Positions 24,843 through 34,096 of a stretch of DNA of 64,000 nt are shown here, one piece after another; the stretch's first letter is position 1; each line of letters begins with the position of its first letter. Source of the DNA: AP-15 sp035503615 (GTDB lineage Bacteria; Pseudomonadota; Alphaproteobacteria; ATCC43930; CGMCC-115725); the NCBI GenBank assembly GCA_035503615.1, contig DATJTI010000068.1, forward strand, positions 42,200 through 106,199, in the 5' to 3' direction. A program made the position numbers and the translations under genes. Below the pieces are notes generated by a model, which worked only from the letters and a program-made list of their open reading frames with translations, had not been told where the DNA came from and ran no database searches.

Positions 24843-26273
24843 ATGACCCGCGCCAAGCCAGCACCGCAACACGCCGACCAGGCTGCCGGCGGAGCGAACC
24901 CGCAATGGGGCGGGCGGTTCGCCGCCGGTCCGGCCGAGATCATGCGCCGCATCAACGCGTCGATCGATGTCGACCGCCGCTTGTGGGCCGAGGATATCGC
25001 AGGCTCGCAGGCGCATTGTGACATGCTGGTGGCGCAACACATCCTGTCGCCCGAAGATGGCGCGGCGATCACGCGGGGTCTAGCGCAAATCCGCACCGAG
25101 ATCGAAGCCGGGCATTTCGTCTTCAGCGACGTGAACGAGGACATTCATATGAATGTCGAGGCCCGGCTCGCCGATCTGATCGGTCCCGCGGCCGGCCGCC
25201 TGCATACCGCACGCTCGCGCAACGACCAGGTCGCGACCGATCTGAAGCTGTGGCTGCGCGCGGCGATCGACCGGCTCGACAGCGCGCTGCGCGAGTTCCA
25301 GCGTGTTCTGCTCGATCGCGCCGAGGCCGAGGCCGGGACGGTGATGCCGGGCTTCACCCATCTGCAGATCGCCCAGCCGGTGACCTTTGGCCACCACCTG
25401 ATGGCCTATGTCGAGATGGCCGGGCGCGACCGCGGACGGTTTGGCGATTGCCGGCGCCGGTTGAACGAGTCGCCGCTCGGTGCTGCGGCGCTGGCCGGCA
25501 CCTCGTTTCCGATCGACCGCGCTGCGACCGCCGCGGCACTCGGCTTCGACCGGCCCGCCGCCAACTCGCTCGATGCCGTCTCCGACCGCGATTTCGCGGT
25601 CGAGTTTCTTGCCGCCGCGGCACTCGCCGGCGCGCATCTGTCGCGTTTTGCCGAGGAGATCGTGATCTGGTGCAGTGACGCCTACGGTTTTATCGCACTG
25701 AGCGACGCCTTCACGACCGGTAGCTCGATCATGCCGCAAAAGCGCAACCCTGACGCCGCCGAGCTGGTGCGCGCCAAGACCGGGCGGCTCAATGGCGCGC
25801 TCGTGGCACTGTTGACCGTGATCAAGGGGCTGCCGCTCGCCTATGGCAAGGATTTGCAGGAGGACAAGGCTCCGGTGTTCGAGGCGGCCGCCGCGCTCGA
25901 ACTGGGTCTCGCCGCGACCATCGGGATGGTGCGCGATCTGCAGCCCGACCGGGCGCGGATGCGCGAGGCTGCCGGCCGCGGCTACGCCACCGCGACCGAT
26001 CTTGCCGACTGGCTGGTGCGCGTCGCCGGTCTGCCGTTTCGTCAGGCCCACCATGCCACCGGCCGGATCGTACAGCGGGCCGAGGCGCTCGGGCGCGGTC
26101 TTGCCGAACTGCCGCTCGCCGAATTGCAGCAGGTTGAGCCGGCGATCACTGCTGCAATCTATGACGTGCTCGACCCTGAGCGGTCGGTCAACAGCCGCAC
26201 CAGCCTCGGTGGCACCGCCCCCGAGCGGGTGCGCATGGCGGTGGCCGCGGCGCGGAAGAAGTATCTCGGGTGA
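24843..26273 (+). CDS. argH: Argininosuccinate lyase
   Basis: Last step of arginine biosynthesis: cleaves argininosuccinate to arginine and fumarate. 476 residues, the usual length. The fumarase/lyase superfamily signature GSSIMPQKRNP is near residue 297, with TARSRNDQVATDL and GFTHLQIAQPVTF earlier. The start is the ATG at 24843, 33 bases from the divergent tlpA-like gene. It leads a tight run of argH, a small lipoprotein, lysA and a TIGR02302 protein with overlapping stops and starts, an arrangement common in alphaproteobacteria. Confidence 0.97.
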   Translation: MTRAKPAPQHADQAAGGANPQWGGRFAAGPAEIMRRINASIDVDRRLWAEDIAGSQAHCDMLVAQHILSPEDGAAITRGLAQIRTEIEAGHFVFSDVNEDIHMNVEARLADLIGPAAGRLHTARSRNDQVATDLKLWLRAAIDRLDSALREFQRVLLDRAEAEAGTVMPGFTHLQIAQPVTFGHHLMAYVEMAGRDRGRFGDCRRRLNESPLGAAALAGTSFPIDRAATAAALGFDRPAANSLDAVSDRDFAVEFLAAAALAGAHLSRFAEEIVIWCSDAYGFIALSDAFTTGSSIMPQKRNPDAAELVRAKTGRLNGALVALLTVIKGLPLAYGKDLQEDKAPVFEAAAALELGLAATIGMVRDLQPDRARMREAAGRGYATATDLADWLVRVAGLPFRQAHHATGRIVQRAEALGRGLAELPLAELQQVEPAITAAIYDVLDPERSVNSRTSLGGTAPERVRMAVAAARKKYLG

Positions 26274-26521
26274 TGCTGGCGAGGCGCCGCCCGGCTCTCC
26301 GAGGGCCGCGGCTCTTCGCTGGCGCCGTCGGCCGGCGGGCGGAGGCGAGGAACGACCGGCGGCTGCCGTCGGCGCGCCGGTTCCGCTCCCGCGCACCGCT
26401 GCCGTTTCTGCTCGCGCTCCTGCTGCTGGCACCGGCGCTCGCCGGCTGCGGCAAGAAGAACGCGCCAATGCCGCCGCCCGGTGGCACCAACACCTATCCG
26501 CGGTCCTACCCGCATGAGTGA
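26273..26521 (+). CDS. Small LptM-like lipoprotein between argH and lysA
   Basis: Predicted 82-residue lipoprotein. A basic N-terminal stretch precedes a hydrophobic signal (PLPFLLALLLLAPALAG) with lipobox ALAGC, then GKKNAPMPPPG and TYPRSYP. This resembles the short LptM (YifL) family, whose Enterobacterial member helps LptD mature in the outer membrane, and its location between argH and lysA is typical. The ATG at 26273 overlaps the argH stop; a GTG at 26270 is also possible. The basic region before the signal is longer than usual. The stop overlaps lysA by eight bases. Confidence 0.75.
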   Translation: MLARRRPALRGPRLFAGAVGRRAEARNDRRLPSARRFRSRAPLPFLLALLLLAPALAGCGKKNAPMPPPGGTNTYPRSYPHE

Positions 26522-27815
26522 ATTCTTTGCCTATCGCGGCGGCGAGCTGCATGCCGAGGAGATCCCGGTCGGCCGCATCGCGGCCGCGGTCGGGACCCCC
26601 TTCTATCTCTATTCCGCAGCGGCGCTGACCGCCGCCTATCGGAGCTTTGGCACTGCTTTTGCCAGCGGCGGCGTGCTGATCTGCTTTGCCGTCAAGGCCA
26701 ACTCCAACCTCGCCGTGCTGCGTCTCTTCGCCCGGCTCGGAGCCGGTGCCGACGTCGTCTCGGAGGGCGAATTGCGCCGCGCGCTTGCCGCTGGCGTGCC
26801 GGCCGACCGCATCGTCTTTTCCGGTGTCGGCAAGACCAGAGAGGAGATGACGGCCGCACTTGCGGCCGGGATCCGCCAGCTCAATGTCGAATCGGTACCG
26901 GAATTGCGCGAACTCAGCGCGGTCGCGACCGGGCTCGGGCGGACGGCGCTGGTGGCGCTGCGGATCAACCCCGATGTCGATGCGCTGACCCACGCCAAGA
27001 TCGCCACCGGCAAGAAGGAGAACAAATTCGGCATCGATCTCGGCGAGGCGGTGGCGGCCTATCGCCTGGCCGCGTCGCTGCCGGGGATAGTACCCGTCGG
27101 TGTTGCCGTGCATATTGGCTCGCAGGCCGGCGGGCTCGGGCCGTTTCGCGAGGCGTTCATCCGGCTGGGCCGGCTGGTGCGCGAACTGCGCTCGACCGGG
27201 CTAGCGGTTTCGTGCGTCGATCTCGGCGGCGGCCTCGGCATCCGCTACCGCGATGAAGAGCCGCCGGCGATCGCGGAGTACGCGGCGCTGATCCGCGCGA
27301 TCTTCACCCCGCTCGATCTCGCCGTGACGCTCGAACCGGGGCGCGCGCTCGCCGGCCCCGCGGGGCTGCTCGTCGCCCGCGTCGTCTATGTCAAAGCGGG
27401 GACGGGCAGGCGCTTTGTGATCCTCGATGCGGCGATGAACGATTTGATCCGCCCGGCGCTCTACGGCGCCTGGCACGACATCATCGCCGTCCGCAGTCCC
27501 GGTCCGGCGGTCGCGCTCGCTCCCGCCGATGTCGTCGGCCCGATCTGCGAAACCGGCGACACCTTTGCCGTCGACCGGCCGCTGCCGCCGCTCGCCGCCG
27601 GCGATCTCGTCGCCTTCACCGCTGCCGGAGCTTATGGCGCGGTGATGAGCTCGACCTATAACAGCCGGCTCTTGGTGCCGGAAATCCTGGTCAGCGGGGA
27701 CCGCTTTGCCGTGGTCCGGGCGCGGCCGAGCTTTGCCGACATGCTGTCGCTCGATAGAATTCCGGATTGGCTCGATGCTGTCGCCGCCGATGCGGCGGGC
27801 GAGCGAGGTGCCTGA
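26514..27815 (+). CDS. lysA: Diaminopimelate decarboxylase
   Basis: PLP enzyme that makes lysine from meso-diaminopimelate. 433 residues in the usual two-domain layout: an alanine-racemase-like barrel with the PLP lysine in CFAVKANSN near residue 61, the HIGSQ segment near 200, the glycine-rich GGGLGIRY loop, and the C-terminal CETGDTFA motif with the active-site cysteine. The ATG at 26514 lies inside the end of the lipoprotein gene, implying translational coupling. The stop overlaps the next start (TGATG). Confidence 0.97.
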   Translation: MSEFFAYRGGELHAEEIPVGRIAAAVGTPFYLYSAAALTAAYRSFGTAFASGGVLICFAVKANSNLAVLRLFARLGAGADVVSEGELRRALAAGVPADRIVFSGVGKTREEMTAALAAGIRQLNVESVPELRELSAVATGLGRTALVALRINPDVDALTHAKIATGKKENKFGIDLGEAVAAYRLAASLPGIVPVGVAVHIGSQAGGLGPFREAFIRLGRLVRELRSTGLAVSCVDLGGGLGIRYRDEEPPAIAEYAALIRAIFTPLDLAVTLEPGRALAGPAGLLVARVVYVKAGTGRRFVILDAAMNDLIRPALYGAWHDIIAVRSPGPAVALAPADVVGPICETGDTFAVDRPLPPLAAGDLVAFTAAGAYGAVMSSTYNSRLLVPEILVSGDRFAVVRARPSFADMLSLDRIPDWLDAVAADAAGERGA

Positions 27816-30331
27816 TGACCGATCGCCCGGACGATCCGCCTGCGCCGTTGCTGCTGCGCTTGCGCCTTCGCCTCGCCGGTGCGGCGCTGTGGTGGGAGCG
27901 GGCCTGGCCGGCGCTGTGGCCGGCGCTGTTCGTGGCCGGCCTGTTTGTCGTCCTGGCGCTGTTCGGCCTCTTTGCGCTGCTCCCCGGTCTTGTTCACGCC
28001 GCCTTGCTGCTGGCGTTCGGCGCCGCCTTGCTGCTGGCACTGCGGACCGCCGGGCGCGATCTGGCGATGCCTGGCCGTGCGGCCGCGCGGCGCCGCCTCG
28101 AGCGGGCAAGCGGGCTCGCACACCGCCCGCTCGAGGCGCTTGCCGACCGGCCGGGGGCGCCGCTCGATGTGCCGGCCGCACGGCTGTGGGAGGCGCACCG
28201 CCAGCGCATGGCCACCGCCGCACGCCGGTTGCGGGTCGGCTGGCCCGCGGCCGGGCTCGCCAACCGCGACCCGTGGGGGCTGCGCGCCCTCTTGGCGCTG
28301 GTGCTGCTGCTCGGCGCGATCGATGCGGGCGGCGACTGGCGCGACCGGTTGCTGCGCGCGGTCACCCCGGCGCTCGATAACGGCATCCCGGCGCCGGCCG
28401 CCAGCCTCGATATCTGGGTGACGCCGCCCGACTATACCGGGCTGCCGCCGCTGTTCCTGCGGCCCGGCGAGACGCAGACGATCCCGGTGCCGGTCGGCAG
28501 CAAGCTCCTGGCGCAGGTTCATGGCGGCGGTGCCGTGCCGCGGTTGGCGATCGATGCGACCCGCCGCGACTTCGACGCTATCGACAAGGAAAACTTCCGC
28601 GCCCAGCAGATCATGAAAGCGGGCCGGCGCATCACCGTGTCGCAGGCGGGCGAGGTGCTCGGCAGCTGGCGGATCGCGATCATCCCCGACCACCCGCCGA
28701 CCGTTGCTTTCGTCCGCCCGCCGGCGGCGACCCTGCGCCAGGCGCTGCGCATCGACTACCGCGCCAGTGACGATTACGGGGTCGAGAAGGTGACCGCGGT
28801 GATCCGGCTCGCGCGCACCGCTGCGGACCCCGCTCGCGGCGGCAAGCGGGCGGCGCCGATCACGCTCAGCCTGCCGCTGCCCGGCTTGCATCTGAGAAAG
28901 GCGCAGGCGACCAGCTACCATGATCTGACCCCGTCGCCCTGGGCCGGTCTGCCGGTCGAGATCAGGCTCGTCGCGACCGACGCGCTGGGCCAGACCGGGA
29001 CGAGCGAGCCGGTGCGGATGACGCTGCCGCAGCGGGTGTTTCACAATCCGGTGGCGCGGGCGATCGTCGAACAGCGCAAGGAGCTGGCGCGCGACCCCGG
29101 CTCGCGCCTCGTCGTGGCCGAAATTCTCGGCGACCTGCATGCCCAGCCGCAATTCTACGGCAACGACGCGATGGCCTTTCTCGGACTTCGCGTCGCCCAG
29201 GAACGGCTGCGGCTGGATCATGATGCCGCTGCGATCGACGAGGTCCAGCAGCTGCTGTGGGATGTGGCCTTGCGCATCGAGAACGATCAGGCTGCACTCG
29301 CGCAAACCGAGCTGCGCCGGCTCGAACGCCAGCTGCAGGACGCGCTGGCGAAAGGGGCGCCCGACCAGGAGGTCAACCGGCTGACCCGCGAGCTGCGGCA
29401 GGCGCTCGACCGCTATCTGCAGGCGCTCGCGCAGAACCTGGCGCGCCATCCGCCGCAGAACCAGCCGGTGCCCGACGCCGCGCGGATGCTGAGCAGCCGC
29501 GACCTCGAACGCATGATCGAGCGCGCCCGCGAGCTGGCAATGAGCGGCGACCGCGACCAGGCACGGGCGCTGTTGGCGCAACTGCAGAACATGCTGGAAA
29601 ATTTGCGCATGGCCGGACCTGGGCAGATGCCGCCGGGATCGGCCGAGGCGCAGCAGGTGATGCAGGGCATGCGGCAGCTGATGCAGCGCCAGCAGCAGCT
29701 GCTCGATCGCAGCTTTCACGCCGAGCAGCAGGCGCAGCAGGGACGATCGGCCGCCCCTGGCAGCCAGGCCCCTGGCAGTCAGGCCCCCGGCAGTCAGGCC
29801 CCTGGCGCTCAAGGTAGTGACGCGTCGAGCGGCAACGCCGACATGAGCAGCGCCGCCGCGGAACAGGAGGCATTGCGCCAGAGCCTCGGCGACATGATGC
29901 GGCGGATCGGCGAGGGGGCGGGTGACATTCCGGCTCCGCTCGGGCGTGCCGAACGGGCGATGCGGCAGGCCGCACAGGCGTTGCGCCAGCAGCAGCCGGG
30001 TGCCGCGATCGATCCGCAAACCGATGCTCTCGATCAGCTGGGGCAGGCGGCGCGGCAGTTCGCCCAAAGCATGGAGCGCCGTGCCGGCAGCGCCTCGGGC
30101 ATGCCGGCGGACGATCCGTCGGGCGGAGGGCGCGACCGGCTCGAACGCGACCCGCTCGGCCGGCCGCTGGCAAATGGCGGACCTTATGACGAGGGCGACG
30201 TTAAGATCCCCGACAAGGCGACGATGCAGAAGGCGCGCGAGATCCTCGACGAGCTGCGCCGCCGCGCCGGCGAGCCCGATCGTCCGCCGGTCGAGCACGA
30301 TTACATCGACCGTCTGCTGCAGCCGTTCTGA
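27815..30331 (+). CDS. TIGR02302/DUF4175 membrane protein
   Basis: Large alphaproteobacterial protein of unknown function, 838 residues. Two or three membrane helices lie at the N-terminus (about residues 25-75), another near 165. A beta-rich segment follows with VTPPDYTGLPPLFLRPGE. The C-terminal half is a long helical region rich in Gln, Arg and Met (runs such as MRQLMQRQQQLLDRSF). A PGSQA repeat encoded by the 15-bp array lies near residues 648-667. The start overlaps the lysA stop. The topology suggests a membrane-anchored protein with a helical periplasmic domain. The family call rests on the pattern and position after lysA. Confidence 0.85.
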   Translation: MTDRPDDPPAPLLLRLRLRLAGAALWWERAWPALWPALFVAGLFVVLALFGLFALLPGLVHAALLLAFGAALLLALRTAGRDLAMPGRAAARRRLERASGLAHRPLEALADRPGAPLDVPAARLWEAHRQRMATAARRLRVGWPAAGLANRDPWGLRALLALVLLLGAIDAGGDWRDRLLRAVTPALDNGIPAPAASLDIWVTPPDYTGLPPLFLRPGETQTIPVPVGSKLLAQVHGGGAVPRLAIDATRRDFDAIDKENFRAQQIMKAGRRITVSQAGEVLGSWRIAIIPDHPPTVAFVRPPAATLRQALRIDYRASDDYGVEKVTAVIRLARTAADPARGGKRAAPITLSLPLPGLHLRKAQATSYHDLTPSPWAGLPVEIRLVATDALGQTGTSEPVRMTLPQRVFHNPVARAIVEQRKELARDPGSRLVVAEILGDLHAQPQFYGNDAMAFLGLRVAQERLRLDHDAAAIDEVQQLLWDVALRIENDQAALAQTELRRLERQLQDALAKGAPDQEVNRLTRELRQALDRYLQALAQNLARHPPQNQPVPDAARMLSSRDLERMIERARELAMSGDRDQARALLAQLQNMLENLRMAGPGQMPPGSAEAQQVMQGMRQLMQRQQQLLDRSFHAEQQAQQGRSAAPGSQAPGSQAPGSQAPGAQGSDASSGNADMSSAAAEQEALRQSLGDMMRRIGEGAGDIPAPLGRAERAMRQAAQALRQQQPGAAIDPQTDALDQLGQAARQFAQSMERRAGSASGMPADDPSGGGRDRLERDPLGRPLANGGPYDEGDVKIPDKATMQKAREILDELRRRAGEPDRPPVEHDYIDRLLQPF
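29756..29815 (+). repeat. Four-unit 15-bp in-frame repeat
   Basis: Units at 29756-29770, 29771-29785, 29786-29800 and 29801-29815, near-identical (CCTGGCAGTCAGGCC as typical), encoding PGSQA three times and PGAQG once in a disordered linker of the TIGR02302 protein. Confidence 0.85.
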
Positions 30332-30433
30332 TCTCGCGGCAAAAGCCCGACGCGAGTGCCTCGTCGGCTTGGGGATGCCGGCGACGCGATTCGCGGCGTG
30401 CATCCGGTGCCGCAGCCGGGGTAGAATTCGATC

Positions 30434-31123
30434 GTGATCAACCGGCGCATCCTTCTGTCGACAGCGGCCGGCTGGGCGTCGGGTCTGTGGCCGATCGTCG
30501 CATCTGCGGTGCCGCGCCCGCCCTCGATGCCGCGACGGCTGCACCTCGTCAATCCGCATACCGGCGAAACCTTCGACGGTCCCTACCGCGACGATCGCGG
30601 ACCGATCCCGGCAGCGATTGCGGAGTTGTGCGTCTTCCTGCGCGATTTTCATTGCGGCGCCACGACCCGGATGGATGTCGGCGTCATCGACTTCCTGGCC
30701 GATCTGATCGCCGCCACCGGTGAGAAGAAGGCGACGATCCTGTCTGCCTACCGCACGCCCGAGACCAACGCGATGCTGGCGCGCACCACCTTTGGCGTCG
30801 CCGAGCACAGCCAGCACATGTATGGGCGCGCTCTCGACTTTTCCCTCGACGCCAGGCTCGACGAGGCGATGACAACAGCCCGGGCGATGCGCCGCGGTGG
30901 GGTCGGCTGGTATCCACAGTCGCATTTCATCCATATCGATACCGGCCCGGTGCGCAACTGGACCTTGGACGAGAGCGGGCTCGGCAACCTCTTGCTGTTC
31001 GACGCGAAAGGCGCGCTGGTGCCGTTTGCCGGCATGCATCGCCCGCTGACGGTGGCCGAGCGCCTCTCCTTGCAGCGCCAGCTCGCCCGCGCCGAATTCA
31101 TCGCCCGCCGGCATTGGCGCTAG
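30434..31123 (+). CDS. DUF882 (YcbK-like) peptidase-family protein
   Basis: Exported 229-residue protein with the peptidase M15 fold in the DUF882 family, related to murein endopeptidases (MepK/YcbK). The N-terminal twin-arginine-like signal NRRILLSTAAGW is compatible with Tat export. Zinc-site candidates are visible in HSQHMYGRALDF (His and Asp) and SHFIHID (second His). A substrate-side SAYRTPETN motif is also present. The start is GTG at 30434. It follows the TIGR02302 gene after about 100 bases. The role is likely cell-wall remodelling; cleavage specificity cannot be derived. Confidence 0.9.
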   Translation: MINRRILLSTAAGWASGLWPIVASAVPRPPSMPRRLHLVNPHTGETFDGPYRDDRGPIPAAIAELCVFLRDFHCGATTRMDVGVIDFLADLIAATGEKKATILSAYRTPETNAMLARTTFGVAEHSQHMYGRALDFSLDARLDEAMTTARAMRRGGVGWYPQSHFIHIDTGPVRNWTLDESGLGNLLLFDAKGALVPFAGMHRPLTVAERLSLQRQLARAEFIARRHWR

Positions 31124-31222
31124 CGGCACAGCGCCGATGAACCGGTCGCCGGCGGTTTGCGGCGGCAACGCCCGGCCGGTTTCTCCTTGCGTTGCCGGCC
31201 GCTGCACCCGATACCTTGCGGC

Positions 31223-33718
31223 ATGGGCATGTTCAGCCCCGCTCCGCGGCTCGTCGCGGTCCTCGGGCCGACCAATACCGGCAAGACCCATCTCGCCATC
31301 GAGCGCATGCTCGGCCACAAGAGCGGGATGATCGGATTTCCGCTGCGTCTCCTGGCCCGCGAGAACTACGACCGCATCGTCAAGCTCAAGGGTGCGCGCG
31401 CGGTCGCGTTGATCACCGGCGAAGAGAAGATCCTGCCGCCCAACCCGTCTTATTTTGTGTGCACGGTCGAATCGATGCCGCTCGATCGGCCGGTCGATTT
31501 CCTCGCCGTGGATGAAATCCAGCTCTGCGCCGATCCCGAGCGCGGCCATGTCTTCACCGCGCGGCTCTTACATGCGCGCGGCCTCGCCGAAACGATGCTG
31601 CTCGGCGCCGACACGATCAAGCCGCTGATGCGCCGGCTGGTGCCCGAATTCGAGCATGTCAGCCGGCCGCGGTTCTCCACTCTCTCCTATACCGGGCACA
31701 AAAAGGTGACGCGGCTGCCGTCGCGCAGCGCCGTCGTCGCCTTCGCTGTCGCCGACGTGTTCTCCCTGGCCGAGCTGATCCGCCGGCAGCGCGGCGGCAC
31801 CGCGGTGGTGCTCGGCGCGCTCAGTCCGCGCGCGCGCAACGCCCAGGTCGGCATGTTCCAGGCCGGCGAAGTCGATTACCTCGTCGCCACCGACGCGATC
31901 GGCATGGGCCTCAACATGGATCTCGACCATGTCGCCTTCGCCCGCATCACCAAATATGACGGCCGCGGTCCGCGCCGGCTGACCGCTGCGGAGATCGCCC
32001 AGATCGCCGGCCGCGCCGGGCGGCACATGAGCGACGGCAGCTTTGGCACGACCGCCGAGCAGCGGCCGCTCGACCCGGAGATCGTCGAGGCGGTCGAAAC
32101 GCACCGCTTCGATCCGCTCAGCCGGATCAACTGGCGCAATGTCCGGCTCAGCTTCGCCTCGATCGAGGCGCTGTTGAAGAGCCTCGATGAGCGGCCCTCG
32201 ATCCCGGGTCTGGTACAGGCGCGCGAGGCCGACGACCACCGGGCCTTGCAGGCGCTCGCCCGCAATCACGAGATCACCGCACTTGTGCGCCATCGCGGTG
32301 CGGTGCGGCTCCTCTGGGAGGTCTGCCAGATCCCGGATTTCCGCAAGGTCATGAGCGATACCCACACGCGGCTCCTGGCGCACATCTTCGGTCATCTCGC
32401 CGGCCCCGAAGAGCGTTTGCCGACCGACTGGATCGCCGCGCAGATGACCAATCTCGACCGCACTGACGGCGATATCGATACGCTGATGGCGCGCATCGCG
32501 CATATCCGCACCTGGACCTACATCACCCATCGCAGCGACTGGGTCGAAGAGGCGCCGGCCTGGCAGGAGCGCGCCCGCGGTATCGAGGACCGGCTCTCCG
32601 ATGCGCTGCATGACCGCATCACCCAACGCTTTGTCGATCGCCGCTCGGCCTTTCTGGTGCGGCGGCTATCCTCCGAGGATGCGCTCGCGGCATCGGTATC
32701 GGCCGCGGGCGAGGTGCGAGTCGAGGGCGCTTTTGTCGGCCGGCTCGACGGCTTGCGCTTTCTTCCGGACGCGATCGACGGGGTCGAGATGCGCACTCTC
32801 GCCACCGCCGCAAACCGGGTGCTGCGCAGCGAGGTCGCAGCCCGGGTGCGCCAGCTCGCCGCCGATGCCGATGCCGCCTTCACGCTCGATACGGTCGGCC
32901 TGGTGCGCTGGCGGCGTGGCGTTGTCGGCCGCATGATCGCCGGCGAGAGCCTGCTGACGCCGCGGGCCGAGCCCTTCGCCAGCGATTTTGTCGAGGGCGA
33001 GGCGCGCGAGAAGGTCCGCCAGCGGCTGTCGGCTTTTGTGCGGGCTGAGACCGAGCGGCGGCTGGCCCCTTTGTTCACGATCGCGGCGCTGGCGCTCGGC
33101 GGGGTCGGGCGCGGCCTCGCCTTCCGGCTCACCGAGGCGTTGGGAATGCTGCCGGCGGTCGAAGCGGCGCGCCAAGTGGCGGAACTCCCCCGTGCCGATC
33201 GCGCCGCGCTGTCACGACATGGCCTGCGGTTTGGCACCGAAACCCTTTATGTCGAGCCGCTGTTGCGGCCCGAGGCGCTGCGTTTTCGTGGCCTCTTATG
33301 GGCGGTCTGGCACGCCAGCGAGATGCCGGAACTGCCGCCGGCGCGACGGCTCGCCAAGGCGATTGACGTCGATCCGGGGCTGTCGCCCTCGTTTTATGCA
33401 GCACTCGGCTTTGTCACCGCCGGTCCCGTCGCGCTGCGTGCCGACCGGATCGAGCGGCTCGCCGCGGCGGCCCGGCGGCTCGCCCGGAATGGTCCCTTTG
33501 CCGCCGACCAGCAACTTGCGGCGATCGCCGGGGTCGAGCCCGCGGCGTTGCGCCCGCTGCTGACGACGCTCGGCTATCGCGCCGTGATCGATGCCGGTGC
33601 CGAGACCTTTGTCGCGCAGCCGCGGCGGCGGCGCGCCATCGCCGAGCGCGGCCGTCATGCATTGCCACCAAGGGAGGGCCATCCATTCGCCAAACTGCAG
33701 GAAATGAAGCTCGCCTGA
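31223..33718 (+). CDS. Suv3-like DEAD/DEAH-type RNA helicase
   Basis: ATP-dependent helicase of 831 residues resembling mitochondrial Suv3, common in alphaproteobacteria. Walker A is GPTNTGKT near residue 13, Walker B/motif II is DEIQ near 95, and motif VI is QIAGRAGRH near 260. A C-terminal helical region of about 500 residues follows. In mitochondria Suv3 works with PNPase in RNA decay; a similar role is possible here. The start ATG at 31223 gives the standard helicase N-terminus. Its TGA stop overlaps the apparent CTG start of the S4 RNA-binding gene (CTGA), so the two are likely coupled. Confidence 0.93.
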   Translation: MGMFSPAPRLVAVLGPTNTGKTHLAIERMLGHKSGMIGFPLRLLARENYDRIVKLKGARAVALITGEEKILPPNPSYFVCTVESMPLDRPVDFLAVDEIQLCADPERGHVFTARLLHARGLAETMLLGADTIKPLMRRLVPEFEHVSRPRFSTLSYTGHKKVTRLPSRSAVVAFAVADVFSLAELIRRQRGGTAVVLGALSPRARNAQVGMFQAGEVDYLVATDAIGMGLNMDLDHVAFARITKYDGRGPRRLTAAEIAQIAGRAGRHMSDGSFGTTAEQRPLDPEIVEAVETHRFDPLSRINWRNVRLSFASIEALLKSLDERPSIPGLVQAREADDHRALQALARNHEITALVRHRGAVRLLWEVCQIPDFRKVMSDTHTRLLAHIFGHLAGPEERLPTDWIAAQMTNLDRTDGDIDTLMARIAHIRTWTYITHRSDWVEEAPAWQERARGIEDRLSDALHDRITQRFVDRRSAFLVRRLSSEDALAASVSAAGEVRVEGAFVGRLDGLRFLPDAIDGVEMRTLATAANRVLRSEVAARVRQLAADADAAFTLDTVGLVRWRRGVVGRMIAGESLLTPRAEPFASDFVEGEAREKVRQRLSAFVRAETERRLAPLFTIAALALGGVGRGLAFRLTEALGMLPAVEAARQVAELPRADRAALSRHGLRFGTETLYVEPLLRPEALRFRGLLWAVWHASEMPELPPARRLAKAIDVDPGLSPSFYAALGFVTAGPVALRADRIERLAAAARRLARNGPFAADQQLAAIAGVEPAALRPLLTTLGYRAVIDAGAETFVAQPRRRRAIAERGRHALPPREGHPFAKLQEMKLA

Positions 33719-34068
33719 ACTGCGAGGCCGCCGATGCGGCGACAGCGAGCCGCAGGCTCGATCAATGGCTGTGGTTTGCGCGCCTCGCCAAGAGCCGCTC
33801 GCTCGCCGCCCGGATGTGCGCGACGGGTGCGGTCACGATCAACGGCATAACCATCCACAAGCCGAACCACCCGGTGCGGGTCGGCGACGCCGTCACCGCA
33901 CCGCAAGGGCGCTGGCGCCGCGCGGTTCGCGTGGCGGCCCTCGGGCGACGCCGCGGTCCGGCCGCGGAAGCGCAGCTTCTCTACGAGGAAGCGGGCGCAC
34001 CGATGCGGCTCGGCGATCTGGCGGCGGCATGGGAACCGCTCCTCGCCGAGGGCGACCCCGACGATTGA
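33715..34068 (+). CDS. S4-domain RNA-binding protein (Hsp15-like), apparent CTG start
   Basis: Small cytoplasmic RNA-binding protein; homologue of Hsp15, which binds 50S subunits carrying stalled peptidyl-tRNA. The S4 core is clear: RLDQWLWFARLAKSRSLAAR, then GAVTINGITIHKPNHPVRVGD. In this frame no ATG, GTG or TTG occurs between the previous in-frame stop (about 33364) and an ATG at 33814, which lies inside the S4 core. A CTG at 33715 overlaps the helicase stop as CTGA and would give the expected short leader and 117 residues. That start is my inference; a sequencing indel or a frameshift fusion to the helicase are alternatives. Confidence 0.8.
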   Translation: MNCEAADAATASRRLDQWLWFARLAKSRSLAARMCATGAVTINGITIHKPNHPVRVGDAVTAPQGRWRRAVRVAALGRRRGPAAEAQLLYEEAGAPMRLGDLAAAWEPLLAEGDPDD

Positions 34069-34096
34069 GGCCCAGGAATCGAGACCGGCCCGCCGG

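Noticed and set aside
25080..27113. 677-codon open frame on the minus strand
   Set aside because: Antisense to argH and lysA, both firmly identified; no recognisable protein features.
27656..31549. 1297-codon open frame on the minus strand
   Set aside because: It lies antisense to lysA, the TIGR02302 gene, the DUF882 gene and the helicase start, all of which have clear family motifs. Its composition is what a GC-rich antisense frame gives.
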